Below, piece after piece: positions 28,885-37,921 of a stretch of DNA of 64,000 nucleotides. Position 1 is the first letter of the stretch, and each line of letters opens with the position of its first letter. The stretch lies in assembly GCA_905221605.1 (NCBI GenBank), contig CAJNDS010001113.1:1532891-1596890 (forward strand), written 5' to 3'. The DNA comes from Symbiodinium natans. Taxonomy: Eukaryota; Sar; Dinophyceae; Suessiales; Symbiodiniaceae. The translations under genes and the position numbers were made by a program. Below the pieces are notes generated by a model. It was not told where the DNA came from. It made no database searches and worked only from the letters and a program-made list of their open reading frames with translations.

Positions 28885-28942
28885 TGGGGGGTGTACGATA
28901 TTCGGGGTTCCTTATTGGGGTCCTTCTGATAAGGGGGATCCC
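28885..28942 (+). mobile_element. MITE-B family, partial copy
   Basis: GGGGGGTGTACGATATTCGG then GTCCTTCTGATAAGGGGGAT; the right half is replaced by a CCCTAAA array. Confidence 0.4.
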
Positions 28943-29017
28943 TAAACCCTAAACCCTAAACCCTAAACCCCTAAACCCTAAACCCTAAACCCCCACACGT
29001 CGCCGGCTCCCTGGCAG

Positions 29018-29069
29018 GTACGCAGCGCACTCGGAGTGGTACTGGGTTCCTGCCGCTGTCCAGCAGTTA
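29018..29069 (+). CDS. Candidate exon, unknown product
   Basis: After CCTGGCAG the frame reads YAAHSEWYWVPAAVQQL, tryptophan- and tyrosine-rich, before a TTTAGGG array. Confidence 0.45.
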
Positions 29070-29295
29070 GTTTAGGGTTTAGGGTTTAGGGTTTAGGGTT
29101 TAGGGTTTAGGGTTTAGGGTTTAGGGTTTAGGGATAGAAACAGAAGGCAGGCCCTAGGCCCCAGGCCCTAAACCCGAAATGCGGGGGGGGGGGGGGGGGT
29201 GGCCCTTTACAAGCCTGTATCCCTAAACTCTAAACCCTAAACCTCAAACCCTAAACCCTAAACCCTAAACCCTAAACCCTAAACCCTAAACCCTG
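29070..29295. repeat. TTTAGGG array (29070-29133), poly-G (29181-29199) and CCCTAAA array (29230-29295)
   Basis: Arrays of opposite orientation separated by a poly-G homopolymer island. Confidence 0.9.
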
Positions 29296-29298
29296 CGG

Positions 29299-29371
29299 AA
29301 AGTGGCAAGTGAGGCCAACGGCGACATGCCGAAGAAGCTCTCCAAACCGAAGAAGGACGATGATCCAATGG
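29299..29371 (+). CDS. Candidate exon, lysine-rich, unknown product
   Basis: Reads KVASEANGDMPKKLSKPKKD and DDPM before a TTTAGGG array. With the islands at 28580 and 29018 it may form one gene. Confidence 0.5.
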
Positions 29372-29525
29372 GTTTAGGGTTTAGGGTTTAGGTTGGTTTA
29401 GGGTGGTTTGGGGAGTTTAGGGGGGTTTAGGGGTTTAGGGGTTTAGGGGTTTAGGGGTTTAGGGGTTTAGGGGTTTAGGGGTTTAGGGGTTTAGGGGTTT
29501 AGGGGTTTAGGGGTTTGGGGTGTAG
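29368..29525 (+). repeat. TTTAGGGG octamer array
   Basis: After three TTTAGGG units, about 14 perfect 8-mers GGGGTTTA, the same unit as the Chlamydomonas-type telomere motif. Confidence 0.9.
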
Positions 29526-30340
29526 GCTTTCGGGTTAAGGGTTCGGGTGCAGGGTTGTCGGGTTTAGGGTTTAGGATTTAGGGCTTTCGGGTGTTTGCTT
29601 CTGTCTTTTCCAAACTTGGAGCCCCCTTGGAACCTACCTCCGACAGACTGTAACCGTTATCCTGTCCAGGCCTTCCCCCCCCCCCCCCCCCCCCACAAAA
29701 AAAAGGGAAGAGGGTAAACAAAGTGACTTTTCCTGGAATGAGGGTTTCGGGCTTAGGGTTTCGGATTTTCTGAAACCCCGGGCGCGATAACGAAGTGTTG
29801 TTTGATCCGCAGGTCCTTCTGGCAAGCTGTTTGGGGTTTCGGGTTTAGGGGTTTAGGGTTTATGGGTTTTCGGGTTTAGGGTTGAGGGTTTAGGGTCTAG
29901 GGGTTAGGGTTTCGGGTTTAGAGGAAGATCTAGGGTCATTTGTGGGAACAGGTGATTTCTACCAACACACAAGCAGTTCGTCAACAAGGAAAGAATAACG
30001 GAAATGCCCGATCAAGCCTCTGAAGCCTTCAAGGGCTTAGGGCACGGGGAGTTCCCCCAGCTTCCTACAAAGAACTAGCAGAGAGCTCTTTTGAAACCAA
30101 CCCTAGACCCTGAACCCGAAACCCGAAACCCCAGCCCCCCGATTTCGGACTCCAGATCCCTAAAAACTTGAAATTCGCGTATGCGACCACCACTTGCTCT
30201 GAGATCCAGGGTTTAGGGTTTAGGGTTGAGGGTTTAGGGTTTAGGGTTTTGCAACCTTGTAACCCGAGAAGATCCCCAAAAACCTTAAAAGATCTCAATG
30301 CGTGCCTAAACAACCTGTACGTACGAAGAGAGAAAAGGGC
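29526..30340. other. Mosaic with poly-C tract and degenerate arrays
   Basis: Poly-C at 29677-29694, TTTCGGG variants at 29560-29590 and 29830-29920, and an island at 29935-30060. The + frame VISTNTQAVRQQGKNNGNA is open there but weak. Confidence 0.4.
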
Positions 30341-30404
30341 CCCTTTAATAATATTATAAACGAAGCGTGCTTTCATTACCTTCGTTTATACTATTATTAA
30401 GGGG
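30341..30404. other. Imperfect palindrome, about 25-bp arms
   Basis: CCTTTAATAATATTATAAAC and GTTTATACTATTATTAAGGG pair around a 13-base loop. Probably a small foldback element. Confidence 0.6.
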
Positions 30405-30947
30405 GTACTCTGGGGCTGATTCAAAGGGGCAGTTAAGGTGTCATGAGATTGATTGACCATTGACTCTAGGAATTACCACTCTCTGTTAGTACCTTTTCCA
30501 CCTACAATCTTGGTCTAACCGTTCGTACGCTCTCTCCTCGTTCTCCAAGCTTCTATCCCAAGGGTAACATCATGAGGTTTTCTCTCTTTCACCACAGATC
30601 TACCATTATGACCGTAACTTCTGGACCAGTGAATGACAGACGAAGAGAATAATTGTATTGCATTTACAAGCGAAAGAAAGGAGCGCGTGAAATGCAATAA
30701 AATTATGAACGGAGTGAATCCCAAGCCTTATTGTACGGGCTAGTTCATGAGCACAGTGAGAACGTACTAAATGCATGAATCTTATGTTCACTTCACTGGT
30801 CTCTTTCACGCTTACAATATTATTATAATCGCGCGTTCCTTAAGCCCCCAAACCCTAAACCCTAGACAAGCCCTTACAAGAATTCTAAGCAAGTCCAACA
30901 GACACCCAAAACAACCCTGAGAACCCCAAGGAAAAGCTTCGCTCCAG
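30405..30947. other. Array-free stretch, no gene recognised
   Basis: AT-richer than the flanks. Minus-strand frames of 67-69 codons (30515-30724, 30606-30809) overlap in different frames and carry no motif. A single CCCTAAA-like run lies at 30845-30865. Confidence 0.4.
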
Positions 30948-31041
30948 GACCCGTCCATGAAGAAGGTGGTGCAGTTTCTCACGTCTCAGGCACCTGCCCT
31001 GGGGTACTCCTGGCGCTTTTTGTGTGTTTCTTCTGCCGCAG
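30948..31041 (+). CDS. Candidate exon, unknown product
   Basis: After CTCCAG the frame reads DPSMKKVVQFLTSQAPALGY and SWRFLCVSSAAG, then telomeric repeat. Strong protein-like composition. Confidence 0.5.
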
Positions 31042-31212
31042 GGTTTAGGGGTTGGGGTTTAGAGTTTAGGGTTTGGGGTTTAGGGTTTGGGGTTTGGGGT
31101 TTAGGGTTTAGGGTTCAGAGTCCAGGGTTCAGGGTTTGGAGGTCCTCGAAGTTATAGGGTCCCTTTGATCCTCATTGTAAGGGTTCCGTGCTCTATAGGT
31201 TCACGAGGGGCA

Positions 31213-31293
31213 CCCTAAACCCTAAACCCTAAACCCTAAACCCTAAACCCCAAACCCCAAACCCCAAACCCCAAACCCCAAACCCCAAACCCT
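31213..31293 (-). repeat. CCCTAAA to CCCCAAA array
   Basis: Five CCCTAAA units followed by six CCCCAAA units, a clean block switch. Confidence 0.9.
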
Positions 31294-31556
31294 AGAAAAG
31301 GGGTTTTATTAGAGACAACCCCGAGTCGTCGGAAGGTCCTCGTGCATGGGTTTACCCTTGCTTCTGATCGCTTTCTTGGAGTTTAGGGCTTAGGGTTTAG
31401 GGTTCAGGGTTCAGGGTTCAGGGTTTAATGTGCTATGGTTCTTAGTAGCTGAGTGAGTACACTTTGGGCTTATGAACTCAGCAACAAAGGGCTAGTATAT
31501 TGAATTTAGGATTTTGGGGCTTGTCTTTATTGGGGTGTAGGTAGTTTTTTGATCTG

Positions 31557-31574
31557 GGGGGGGGGGGGGGGGGC
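31557..31574 (+). repeat. Poly-G tract
   Basis: Seventeen or more consecutive G after GATCT. Confidence 0.95.
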
Positions 31575-31649
31575 TTGCATTCGCAACTGCAGGTGATCGG
31601 TTGATCATCTGCTGCTGCCATTAGGGTTTAGGGTTTGGGGTTTAGGGTT

Positions 31650-31745
31650 TCGGATTTTTTCTGCGAAGAAGCGCAGCGAGTCGTTCATGCGACTCACTGC
31701 TTGCATTGCTCGCTGGTGAGCGTAAGCAATCAGTTTTTTGTGTCC
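31650..31745 (+). CDS. Candidate exon, unknown product
   Basis: Reads FFCEEAQRVVHATHCLHCSL in one frame and KKRSESFMRLTACIARW plus stop in another. Frame undecided. Confidence 0.35.
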
Positions 31746-32078
31746 GCTTGCCCTATTTCAATGCCTAAACCCTATATACCCTACACCAATCCAACTTCAA
31801 CATGTTTGCGTGGTCTTCATTCTGTTCTGAACGCTGAACGACTGCTTGCAATCTGACATTTTGGGGACTTTTCTCCGGCTAGCATCTTCCACGTTCGCAG
31901 GTACGTTTGCCTAGCTAGGCCCTTGTCGTAGCTTCTCTCTTTTGTGAGCCACCTTGTCTTATGGTGAGTTGAATATCGCAAGCCAATTCGGCACCCCAAA
32001 AACTGACTCCGTGCCCAAGAAGTGTTTATGTTCTCGTTCGTGCCTGTCTTAAACCCTAAACGCTAAACCCAATTTTGA

Positions 32079-32173
32079 GTTTACGAATATAGGGGTCCCC
32101 CAATATAGATCCCCCCGAAAAACAGGATTCCCTTATAATAAGGACCGCAACAAGGTACCCCTAAGTTCGGAAA
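32079..32173 (+). mobile_element. MITE-B family, full copy
   Basis: Ends GTTTACGAATATAGGGGT and TAAGTTCGGAAAC, core GGATTCCCTTATAATAAGGA. Confidence 0.65.
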
Positions 32174-32175
32174 CC

Positions 32176-32312
32176 CCTACTTGGAGTTTCATGGTACTTA
32201 TTAACCAATTATACCTGTACTGATAACCCACTTATAAGTCCCTTAAGTGCCTTAATATGGTTATATTTACAGCTATAATTGGTTAAGAAAGTACCCCTAA
32301 TTTCGGAAACCC
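32176..32312. mobile_element. MITE-C family copy, abutting MITE-B
   Basis: GGTACTTATTAACCAATTAT and ATAATTGGTTAAGAAAGTACC are inverted; the core ACTGATAACCCACTTATAAG matches 63898-64000. It ends in another MITE-B-like end, TTTCGGAAACCCC, suggesting nested insertion. Confidence 0.6.
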
Positions 32313-32324
32313 CATTTTATACCC

Positions 32325-32425
32325 GAAACCCTAAACCCTAAACCCTAAACCCTAAACCCTAAACCCTAAACCCTAAACCCTAAACCCTAAACCCTAAACC
32401 CTAAACCCTAAACCCTAAACCCCAC
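32325..32425 (-). repeat. CCCTAAA array
   Basis: Fourteen perfect units. Confidence 0.95.
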
Positions 32426-32503
32426 CTAGTTCTTGCAAGCATTGCGTCGGCGGTATTTTTGCGTAAGTTTGGGGGCTTCAGGGATGGAGTGAAGTTTGCA
32501 TCC

Positions 32504-32653
32504 TGGGATGCTCCCCCTTTCTACTAGCAGTTCTTAATGGGGTTTAGCATAGGGTTTAGGATTCAGGGTTCAGGGTTTAGGGTTTAGGGTTTAGGGTTTG
32601 GGGTTGCTAGAATCCCGATTAAGGGCTGTCAGTATAGCGGGGAACGTCCCAGC
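32504..32653 (+). mobile_element. MITE-A family copy split by a telomeric array, with 8-bp target duplication
   Basis: Left arm TGGGATGCTCCCCCTTTCTA, right arm ending GCGGGGAACGTCCCAGC. Between them at about 32541-32604 is a TTTAGGG/TTCAGGG array instead of the family's short loop. TTGCATCC flanks both sides (32496-32503 and 32654-32661). An exon-like island starts at 32668, and a strong donor-like GTAAGT lies upstream at 32463. Confidence 0.7.
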
Positions 32654-32667
32654 TTGCATCCCGCCAG

Positions 32668-32731
32668 GATCACGGCCGAGGAGTTGCAGCAGAAATGGGA
32701 GGAGGCCATGAAGGAGACTGCTGCTGCAAGG
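32668..32731 (+). CDS. Candidate exon, unknown product
   Basis: After CCGCCAG the frame reads ITAEELQQKWEEAMKETAAA, helical and acidic. It is followed by a TTCAGGG/TTTAGGG array. Confidence 0.55.
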
Positions 32732-32833
32732 GTTAAGGGTTCAGGGTTCAGGGTTCAGGGTTCAGGGTTCAGGGTTCAGGGTTTAGGGTTTAGGGTTTAG
32801 GGTTTAGGGTTTAGGGTTTAGGGTTTAGGGCAA
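32732..32833 (+). repeat. TTCAGGG to TTTAGGG array
   Basis: Six TTCAGGG units switch cleanly to eight TTTAGGG units. Confidence 0.9.
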
Positions 32834-33057
32834 CAGGCAGGCCCTGAAGTGGAGATGTTCAGAATTATCCCTCATTGGGTTTAAGAGGTGCTGTAATAGA
32901 TATACGGTAGGCCCTTTTCAGAGACCCTAAACCCTAAACCCTAAAAATTATCTTCTACACCCTAAACCCTGGACCCTGGGTTTTTAGTTTCAGAGCAATC
33001 CCAGTTTTCTGCAGCGCTGAGACAGTGCTTAGGGGTTTAGGGTTTAGGGTTTAGGGT

Positions 33058-33208
33058 TGAACCTAGTATTGCTGCATGAACGTGCCCAGGTGTGAACCAG
33101 GCTGCAGGTGAAGTAACGCAGGACAGAAACATGCGCAGCTGGGGATCTGAGCTCCTGCAGGAACTGTTTGGTCCGAAGCTCCTCTGTGTAGTAAAGCGCA
33201 AGGCTGTC
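33058..33208 (+). repeat. Split direct repeat A1
   Basis: 151 bases, starting TGAACCTAGTATTGCTGC, 149 identical to 35950-36100. Confidence 0.85.
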
Positions 33209-33216
33209 GTCATGGC

Positions 33217-34146
33217 TTGGCCCTGCGCTTCTTTTTCGCCCCGCTGGTGAGGTGGCATTTTTGGGGGTCTTGGCTTGCCGCCTTCACAGGAATGGAAATG
33301 GCGAAGACCCCGCTGTGTCACTGTTCGCCGGCACGGCACCAGCGGAACCGCAGGCGCGTTCTGAGGCACCGTTTGACAATCTCTTTGAGAAGACTGCTGC
33401 GCCGGGACCCATTCGATGGAACGAACCAGACATCGAGGGTGACACCTTTTGGGCATTTCTTGAAAGGCTTGTTGGACACCTGCAGGCTGCCCTTGGCCAT
33501 CTTCTACAGGAGTTTGTTCTCGGAGGTGCCGCAGTCATGTGCCACGCGTAGAGGCAAGGATATCTTTCCATTGCCCCCGATTATGAAGTGGGACACTGGC
33601 GTTGCTGGCGCAGACGAGCAGGCGCACCTTGTGTGCGCAAATCTTTGCGTTGCCGCGCTGAACTTTCTGGACCAGGGCATGCCGAAGAACCCTTCTGAGA
33701 TTCGCTCCGCTCGCAGATGTTCCTTTGCACAGCTTGCAGTCCACCGGCACATTATGCAGAGAACTGCTCGTCACCTTACCAGGCTGGCTGGTGCCTGGGA
33801 GGGGAGCTTCAACTGGTCAGGCTCTTTTTCGAAGCACGAGTCGGAAGGCCGCTCTTGCTACGAGAAGGTCCGGGGAGACGACGTTGATCTTCCGTCCGCC
33901 GCAGCCACCTGTGACCCTGCGCTCTTGGCACGCCAGGAACTGTGGAGGTTAGTTGTCGAGCCCGAGGCCATCTTTCCCAATGCTTCTGACCCGAGTGGCT
34001 TGGTCAACGCAGATCCTTTGCTTGGTCAGGAGCGCCAGGAGTATCTGCGCCTCACCGTGCGCGAGCTGCAGTGTGGCAAACTGCCCCCAAGTCGACAGAA
34101 GGCAGACAGCGCAAGATTTGGGATGGCTCTGCTTTGTCTAGCTTAG
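33217..34146 (+). CDS. Retroelement open frame, N-terminal part (gag/pol-like), 309 codons
   Basis: GC-rich continuous frame upstream of and overlapping the reverse-transcriptase frame in a different phase. The last third (SASRQELWRL-type region from about 33920) appears to lead into the polymerase, so the phase change near 34071-34100 is probably a frameshift mutation, although a programmed shift cannot be excluded. The N-terminal part has no recognisable motif. The strand agrees with the element; the first codon shown (ATG-less GTG context) may not be the true start. Confidence 0.5.
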   Translation: MALRFFFAPLVRWHFWGSWLAAFTGMEMAKTPLCHCSPARHQRNRRRVLRHRLTISLRRLLRRDPFDGTNQTSRVTPFGHFLKGLLDTCRLPLAIFYRSLFSEVPQSCATRRGKDIFPLPPIMKWDTGVAGADEQAHLVCANLCVAALNFLDQGMPKNPSEIRSARRCSFAQLAVHRHIMQRTARHLTRLAGAWEGSFNWSGSFSKHESEGRSCYEKVRGDDVDLPSAAATCDPALLARQELWRLVVEPEAIFPNASDPSGLVNADPLLGQERQEYLRLTVRELQCGKLPPSRQKADSARFGMALLCLA

Positions 34147-35282
34147 CAGCTGTGCCTCCGGCTCCACACCGCTTGGCAAATCCGAGTTCCTTTCTGGACC
34201 TGCTGGTTCGCCCAGGTGAAAAGCTTCTCTTGTCCAAGAGGGATGCAAGCACCTTCTTTGACAGCTTGAAGGTCCCGAAGGCTTTGCAAGAGTGGTTTGG
34301 TCAGGCTCCGGTTCGGCTGGGGGAGTTGCTCAACCTTGGCCTCAAGCTCGAGGACATCAGACGCTGGGCCGACGACCTTGGGGAGGAGAAGCTCACTAGA
34401 CGCACAGTGCTCTTCCCTGTCAATGTTGTGTGGCCCATGGGATTCAGCTGGTCGTCTTGCGTAGCCCAGGATACCTCAGTGGGCTGTGTGTTGGAGGCTG
34501 GCGTTGCTGAGGATTGCATCCTTAGCTTGGACCACGCACTACCGAGACATCAGCAGGAGCTTTGCGCAGTTTGCACAGACGATGTGTTGTTGTTCCACAA
34601 GAACCATCGTCGAGGGCGAGCTACGCTCCGCAGGCTGGACCACGTCTTCGTCAAACATGGTGTGTCAAAAAATTGCAAGAAGGATGTGAGCCTGTCTTCT
34701 GCCATGACGGGGCCAGGCTGCGACATCAGCAGTTCTCCTCCTCTTGTGGAGCCCGCTTGCAAGAAACTTGGAGGCATCGTGCTGTCCCTCTGCGACCTGC
34801 TTTCCAGTCCTGTGGCCAGCCCTAAGGCGATCAGCTCCCTACTTGGAGTCTTGCAGTGGTTCAGTCTGCTACAAAGGGGTATGTTCAGTGTTTTTGACGA
34901 TGTCTACAAGTTCGTTACCTGCCCGGAGCAGCAGAAGCAGCAACACTTGCCTGAGCCGGTCCTCAACGAGCTTCTTGAGTTTTTGGCTTTGGCTCCGTTA
35001 CTCCCGGCGTCCTTGGACAGGCAGTATTTGGACACAATGTTGGCGTGTGATGCTGCGCCAGAGTTTGGCTTCGGGGTCTGTGCGCTGGACTGTGGACGCA
35101 AAGTCACTGAGGAGATAGGGAGGCTTGCTGAACGTCGTGGAGATTATGTGAGATTGCTTCCTGGGCCTGCTTGTGCTGAGGTGCCCAGGAGTGGCACGCA
35201 GCATAGGCTCCCCTTCAAAGAAGAGCATTTCGGACGCTCATCTCCTGCAAGGCACGCAAGCCTGCTCACTCCGGCCTCTTAG
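34071..35282 (+). CDS. Reverse transcriptase (DIRS-like), 403 codons, frame-broken toward RNase H
   Basis: RT motifs in order: fingers region GRQRKIWDG (about residue 12), motif A KRDASTFFDSLKVP (about 56), motif B PMGFSWSSCVAQD (about 122), and motif C CTDDVLLF (about 168), where the usual YxDD is C-T-D-D. RNase H begins near ACDAAPEFGFGVCA (about 330). The frame is lost near 35150. The RNase H middle (LLECHGVLLALKW) continues in a second frame at about 35268-35345 and its end in a third, so at least two frameshifts inactivate it. The enzyme would copy element RNA into DNA. Confidence 0.65.
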   Translation: MWQTAPKSTEGRQRKIWDGSALSSLAAVPPAPHRLANPSSFLDLLVRPGEKLLLSKRDASTFFDSLKVPKALQEWFGQAPVRLGELLNLGLKLEDIRRWADDLGEEKLTRRTVLFPVNVVWPMGFSWSSCVAQDTSVGCVLEAGVAEDCILSLDHALPRHQQELCAVCTDDVLLFHKNHRRGRATLRRLDHVFVKHGVSKNCKKDVSLSSAMTGPGCDISSSPPLVEPACKKLGGIVLSLCDLLSSPVASPKAISSLLGVLQWFSLLQRGMFSVFDDVYKFVTCPEQQKQQHLPEPVLNELLEFLALAPLLPASLDRQYLDTMLACDAAPEFGFGVCALDCGRKVTEEIGRLAERRGDYVRLLPGPACAEVPRSGTQHRLPFKEEHFGRSSPARHASLLTPAS

Positions 35283-35355
35283 AATGCCATGGTGTTCTTC
35301 TGGCCTTAAAGTGGGCGAGCCGCAGCAGCAAGATGCGTTATCACTCACGCCCTGT

Positions 35356-35550
35356 GATTCTGGCAAGGTTGCTATTGGCTGCGTGAGCAAGGGCAGGAGC
35401 TCTGCAAGAGCTCTGCGCAGAGTGCTCCGAAGTACGGCAGCTGTTTGTTTGGCATGTGACCTCTTACCAAGACTGATCTACATTCCCTCTGAATCCAATC
35501 CCGCCGACGGGCCTTCAAGAGGCCGCCGGAGGCGCGCGCAGCAGGGCTGA
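35356..35550 (+). pseudogene. RNase H C-terminal remnant of the retroelement
   Basis: Third frame: VAIGCVSKGRSSARALRRVL and then IPSESNPADGPSRG, the conserved end of DIRS/gypsy RNase H domains. A stop follows at 35548. Not joined in frame to the upstream RT. Confidence 0.6.
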
Positions 35551-35813
35551 CTTCTCCGCAATTCAATGCAACGGCAGTCTGGCCATTGACGCCCTCTTCT
35601 GTGGTACCGGGTTCAGCGCGAGCATGCTTCTCTTGGGGCGGCGTGCCTTCGACAAGCTTTGGGCAGAGCTTGGAGCTGTGCTGCAGAATACTCGGGCTGT
35701 GATCTGTGCCCATTCACATTCTGATGCTTTTGCGCTTCTCTGAGGCTGACTGAGACAGCCGACCTCAATTTTGCTAGTTGCGGCCACGAGTTTCGTTGCC
35801 AGGGCGGGGATGT

Positions 35814-35873
35814 GGGCTTTTACGCAAGTTCACTCGAGCAGCAAAGCTGCCTCTTCGGCTTTGGCTTTGAAAT
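35814..35873 (+). repeat. Split direct repeat B1
   Basis: 60 bases, 59 identical to 36116-36175; contains CAGCAAAGCTGCCTCTTCGG. Confidence 0.85.
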
Positions 35874-35949
35874 CTCTAAGCCACAATGGCCAGCAGCTTG
35901 AAAAGCGAGCGAATTCTGGGGCAAATGTTTCTGAGTGACTTGGCAGCAA

Positions 35950-36100
35950 TGAACCTAGTATTGCTGCATGAACGTGCCCAGGTGTGAACCAGGCTGCAGG
36001 TGAAGTAACGCAGGACAGAAACATGCGCAGCTGGGGATCTGAGCTCCTGCAGGAACTGTTTGGTCCGAAGCTCCTTTGTGTAGTAAAGCGCAAAGCTGTC
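35950..36100 (+). repeat. Split direct repeat A2
   Basis: Near-identical copy of A1, separated from B1 by 76 bases and from B2 by 15 bases. Confidence 0.85.
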
Positions 36101-36115
36101 CCTGCCCACCCACCC

Positions 36116-36175
36116 GGGCTTTTACGCAAGTTCACCCGAGCAGCAAAGCTGCCTCTTCGGCTTTGGCTTTGAAAT
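36116..36175 (+). repeat. Split direct repeat B2, right end of the element
   Basis: Ends GGCTTTGAAAT immediately before TTAGGGTTTAGGG. Confidence 0.85.
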
Positions 36176-36287
36176 TTAGGGTTTAGGGTTTAGGGTTTAG
36201 GGTTTTGGGTTTTAGCGATCGATGAAGCTGGACAGAACTGAAACAGCGTGGTGCGCACGTGCACCGGGGGTTTGAGGGTTTAGTGAG

Positions 36288-36395
36288 CTTGGAAGTTCAT
36301 GAGTAATTCTAGTCAGGGTTATAAGTACCCTACATATGGTTAGAAGTAACGTCACCACCCAAATAAGGTACCCCTGAATCAACACACCCCAACAA
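36288..36395. mobile_element. MITE-C related element, degenerate
   Basis: CTTGGAAGTTCATGAGTA start, core GGGTTATAAGTACCC and GGTTAGAAGTAACG, end AAATAAGGTACCCCTGAA. Inverted ends only partial. Confidence 0.45.
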
Positions 36396-36399
36396 TGCC

Positions 36400-36842
36400 A
36401 CAATCCTTATTCTAGGAACCTCTGAAATGGGTTACCCCTCCCCCCCCTCTCAAAACCCCATAACAAAACCCAACCCCTGCATTAGGGTTAGGGTTTTGGG
36501 TATACTCGCACAACCCCTCACCCCTAAATCCTAAACCCTAAACCTACCGCAAGGCTTCGGGCATGTGGAATTGGGAGTCTCCAACAATTGGGGAACCCTA
36601 CACCCTAAACCCTAAACCCTACAACTTAAGCACTACGCCCTAGGCCCTAAGCCCTAGACTCGCTGGGCGCCGATTCCGATGGCATCGCCGCCCATCTTGG
36701 GTTTAGGGTTTAGGGTTTATTAGGATTTATAAGGGTTTAGGGCTTAGGGCTTAGGGCGTAAGGCTTAGGGCGTAGGGCGTAGGGTTTAGGGTTTTGGGTT
36801 TAGGGTTTAGGCCGCTGCTTCCTTGAGTCGGTGTTCCCTCAG
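36400..36842. other. Degenerate C-rich and TTTAGGG-like mosaic
   Basis: CCCTAAA fragments at 36530-36545 and 36600-36660; GGGCTTAGGGCGTAGGG units at 36735-36800. No gene recognised. Confidence 0.5.
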
Positions 36843-36899
36843 AGCCGCAACACCCAGATGCTTGCTTGTTGGCAAGCAAAAGTCGCCAGGGGATCCTGA
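36843..36899 (+). CDS. Candidate terminal exon, unknown product
   Basis: After GTTCCCTCAG the frame reads SRNTQMLACWQAKVARGS and TGA. Confidence 0.4.
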   Translation, partial: SRNTQMLACWQAKVARGS

Positions 36900-36929
36900 A
36901 AGACCGCAGGGCACCGAGCCCTCGAGCTA

Positions 36930-37510
36930 GTAGTTTAGGGTTTAGGGTTTAGGGTTTAGGGTTTAGGGTGTAGGGTGTAGGGTGTAGGGTGTAATTGCTC
37001 AAGAACCCCCAAAGACATGTACTTCTTTGTAAGGGAAATATGGGGATTATGCTCTTGGTGTTTTTTGGCGGTTCTTAAAAGCAAATGGTAGTGAAAGACA
37101 GCAGGGCACCAAGCCCTTGCAGTTAAGAAGCGACTCCCAAGGTCCTCAGCTCTGCTGGAGACCCTTCCTATAGAGGTCGGAAGAATCAACTAATCACATT
37201 GCCCCTATAGTCCCTTTATAGTTACACTACAATAACCCCCCAAAACCCTATTCGAACTATTAAGGCTCCTACATTACATAAGGTTGAGTTCCTGGTTGGA
37301 GCCGTTAGTTCTCTGGACGGTGCAATCAATGAGGGTTTAGGGTTCAGGGTAAAGCTTTAGAGTTTAGGGTTTTAGGGTTTTAGGGTTTTAGGGTCTCGGG
37401 TCGGTTTAGGGTTTCGGGTTCTAAGGTTTCGCTTCTTTTCTTTTGGCTGGGCTTGCGGCTACGCGAGCCTGCCCAAACCCTGAACTGTACCTGCCGCTTT
37501 GGCTACTGCG
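36930..37510. other. Mosaic without recognised gene
   Basis: TTTAGGG plus GTGTAGG units at 36933-36992, an island at 36993-37330 with a 77-codon antisense frame without motif, and TTTTAGGG units at 37350-37390. Confidence 0.4.
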
Positions 37511-37514
37511 TTGA

Positions 37515-37538
37515 AACCTTGAACCCTAACCCTAAACC

Positions 37539-37626
<88 letters not shown>

Positions 37627-37832
37627 ACCCCTCAACCCTCAACCCTCAACCCTAAACCCTAAACCCTAAACCCTAAACCCTAAACCCTAAACCCTAAACC
37701 CTAAACCCTAAACCCTAAACCCTAAACCCTAAACCCTAAACTAACCCTAAACCCTAAACCCTAAACCCTAAACCCTAAACCCTAAACCCTAAACCCTAAA
37801 CCCTAAACCCTAAACCCTAAACCCTAAACCCT
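37515..37832 (-). repeat. CCCTCAA block followed by CCCTAAA block
   Basis: About 16 CCCTCAA units (37533-37650) change abruptly to about 25 CCCTAAA units. One of the longest perfect arrays in the window. Confidence 0.95.
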
Positions 37833-37849
37833 AGCCACGCTTCTTTCAG

Positions 37850-37921
37850 GAGAACCCAGCGCCGAAGCCGGAGTTGGAGGAGCCTCCCGAAGTGCCAGGC
37901 GTCACGGGTGTCCAGGGACAA
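37850..37921 (+). CDS. Candidate exon, proline/glutamate-rich
   Basis: Excellent acceptor (CGCTTCTTTCAG|G). Reads ENPAPKPELEEPPEVPGVTG and VQG. Possibly a linker region. Confidence 0.55.

Larger units (their letters stand above)
33058..36175 (+). mobile_element. DIRS-order retroelement, PAT-like split direct repeats, decayed
   Basis: Repeats occur in the order A1 (33058-33208), polymerase frames, B1 (35814-35873), A2 (35950-36100), B2 (36116-36175). This is the split-direct-repeat layout of PAT/Ngaro-type DIRS elements and not the layout of LTR elements. Left flank ends TTTAGGGT and right flank starts TTAGGG, so removing the element restores an uninterrupted TTTAGGG array in phase and without target duplication, as expected for tyrosine-recombinase integration. 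The A copies differ at 2 of 151 bases and the B copies at 1 of 60, so insertion looks recent. The coding region has several frame breaks, and only about 260 bases remain between the RNase H end and B1, so the tyrosine recombinase appears deleted. Confidence 0.7.

Noticed and set aside
33058-36100. LTR retrotransposon with 151-bp LTRs
   Set aside because: A second repeat pair (B) extends past the right A copy, the telomeric array resumes only after B2, and no target duplication is present; this fits split direct repeats.
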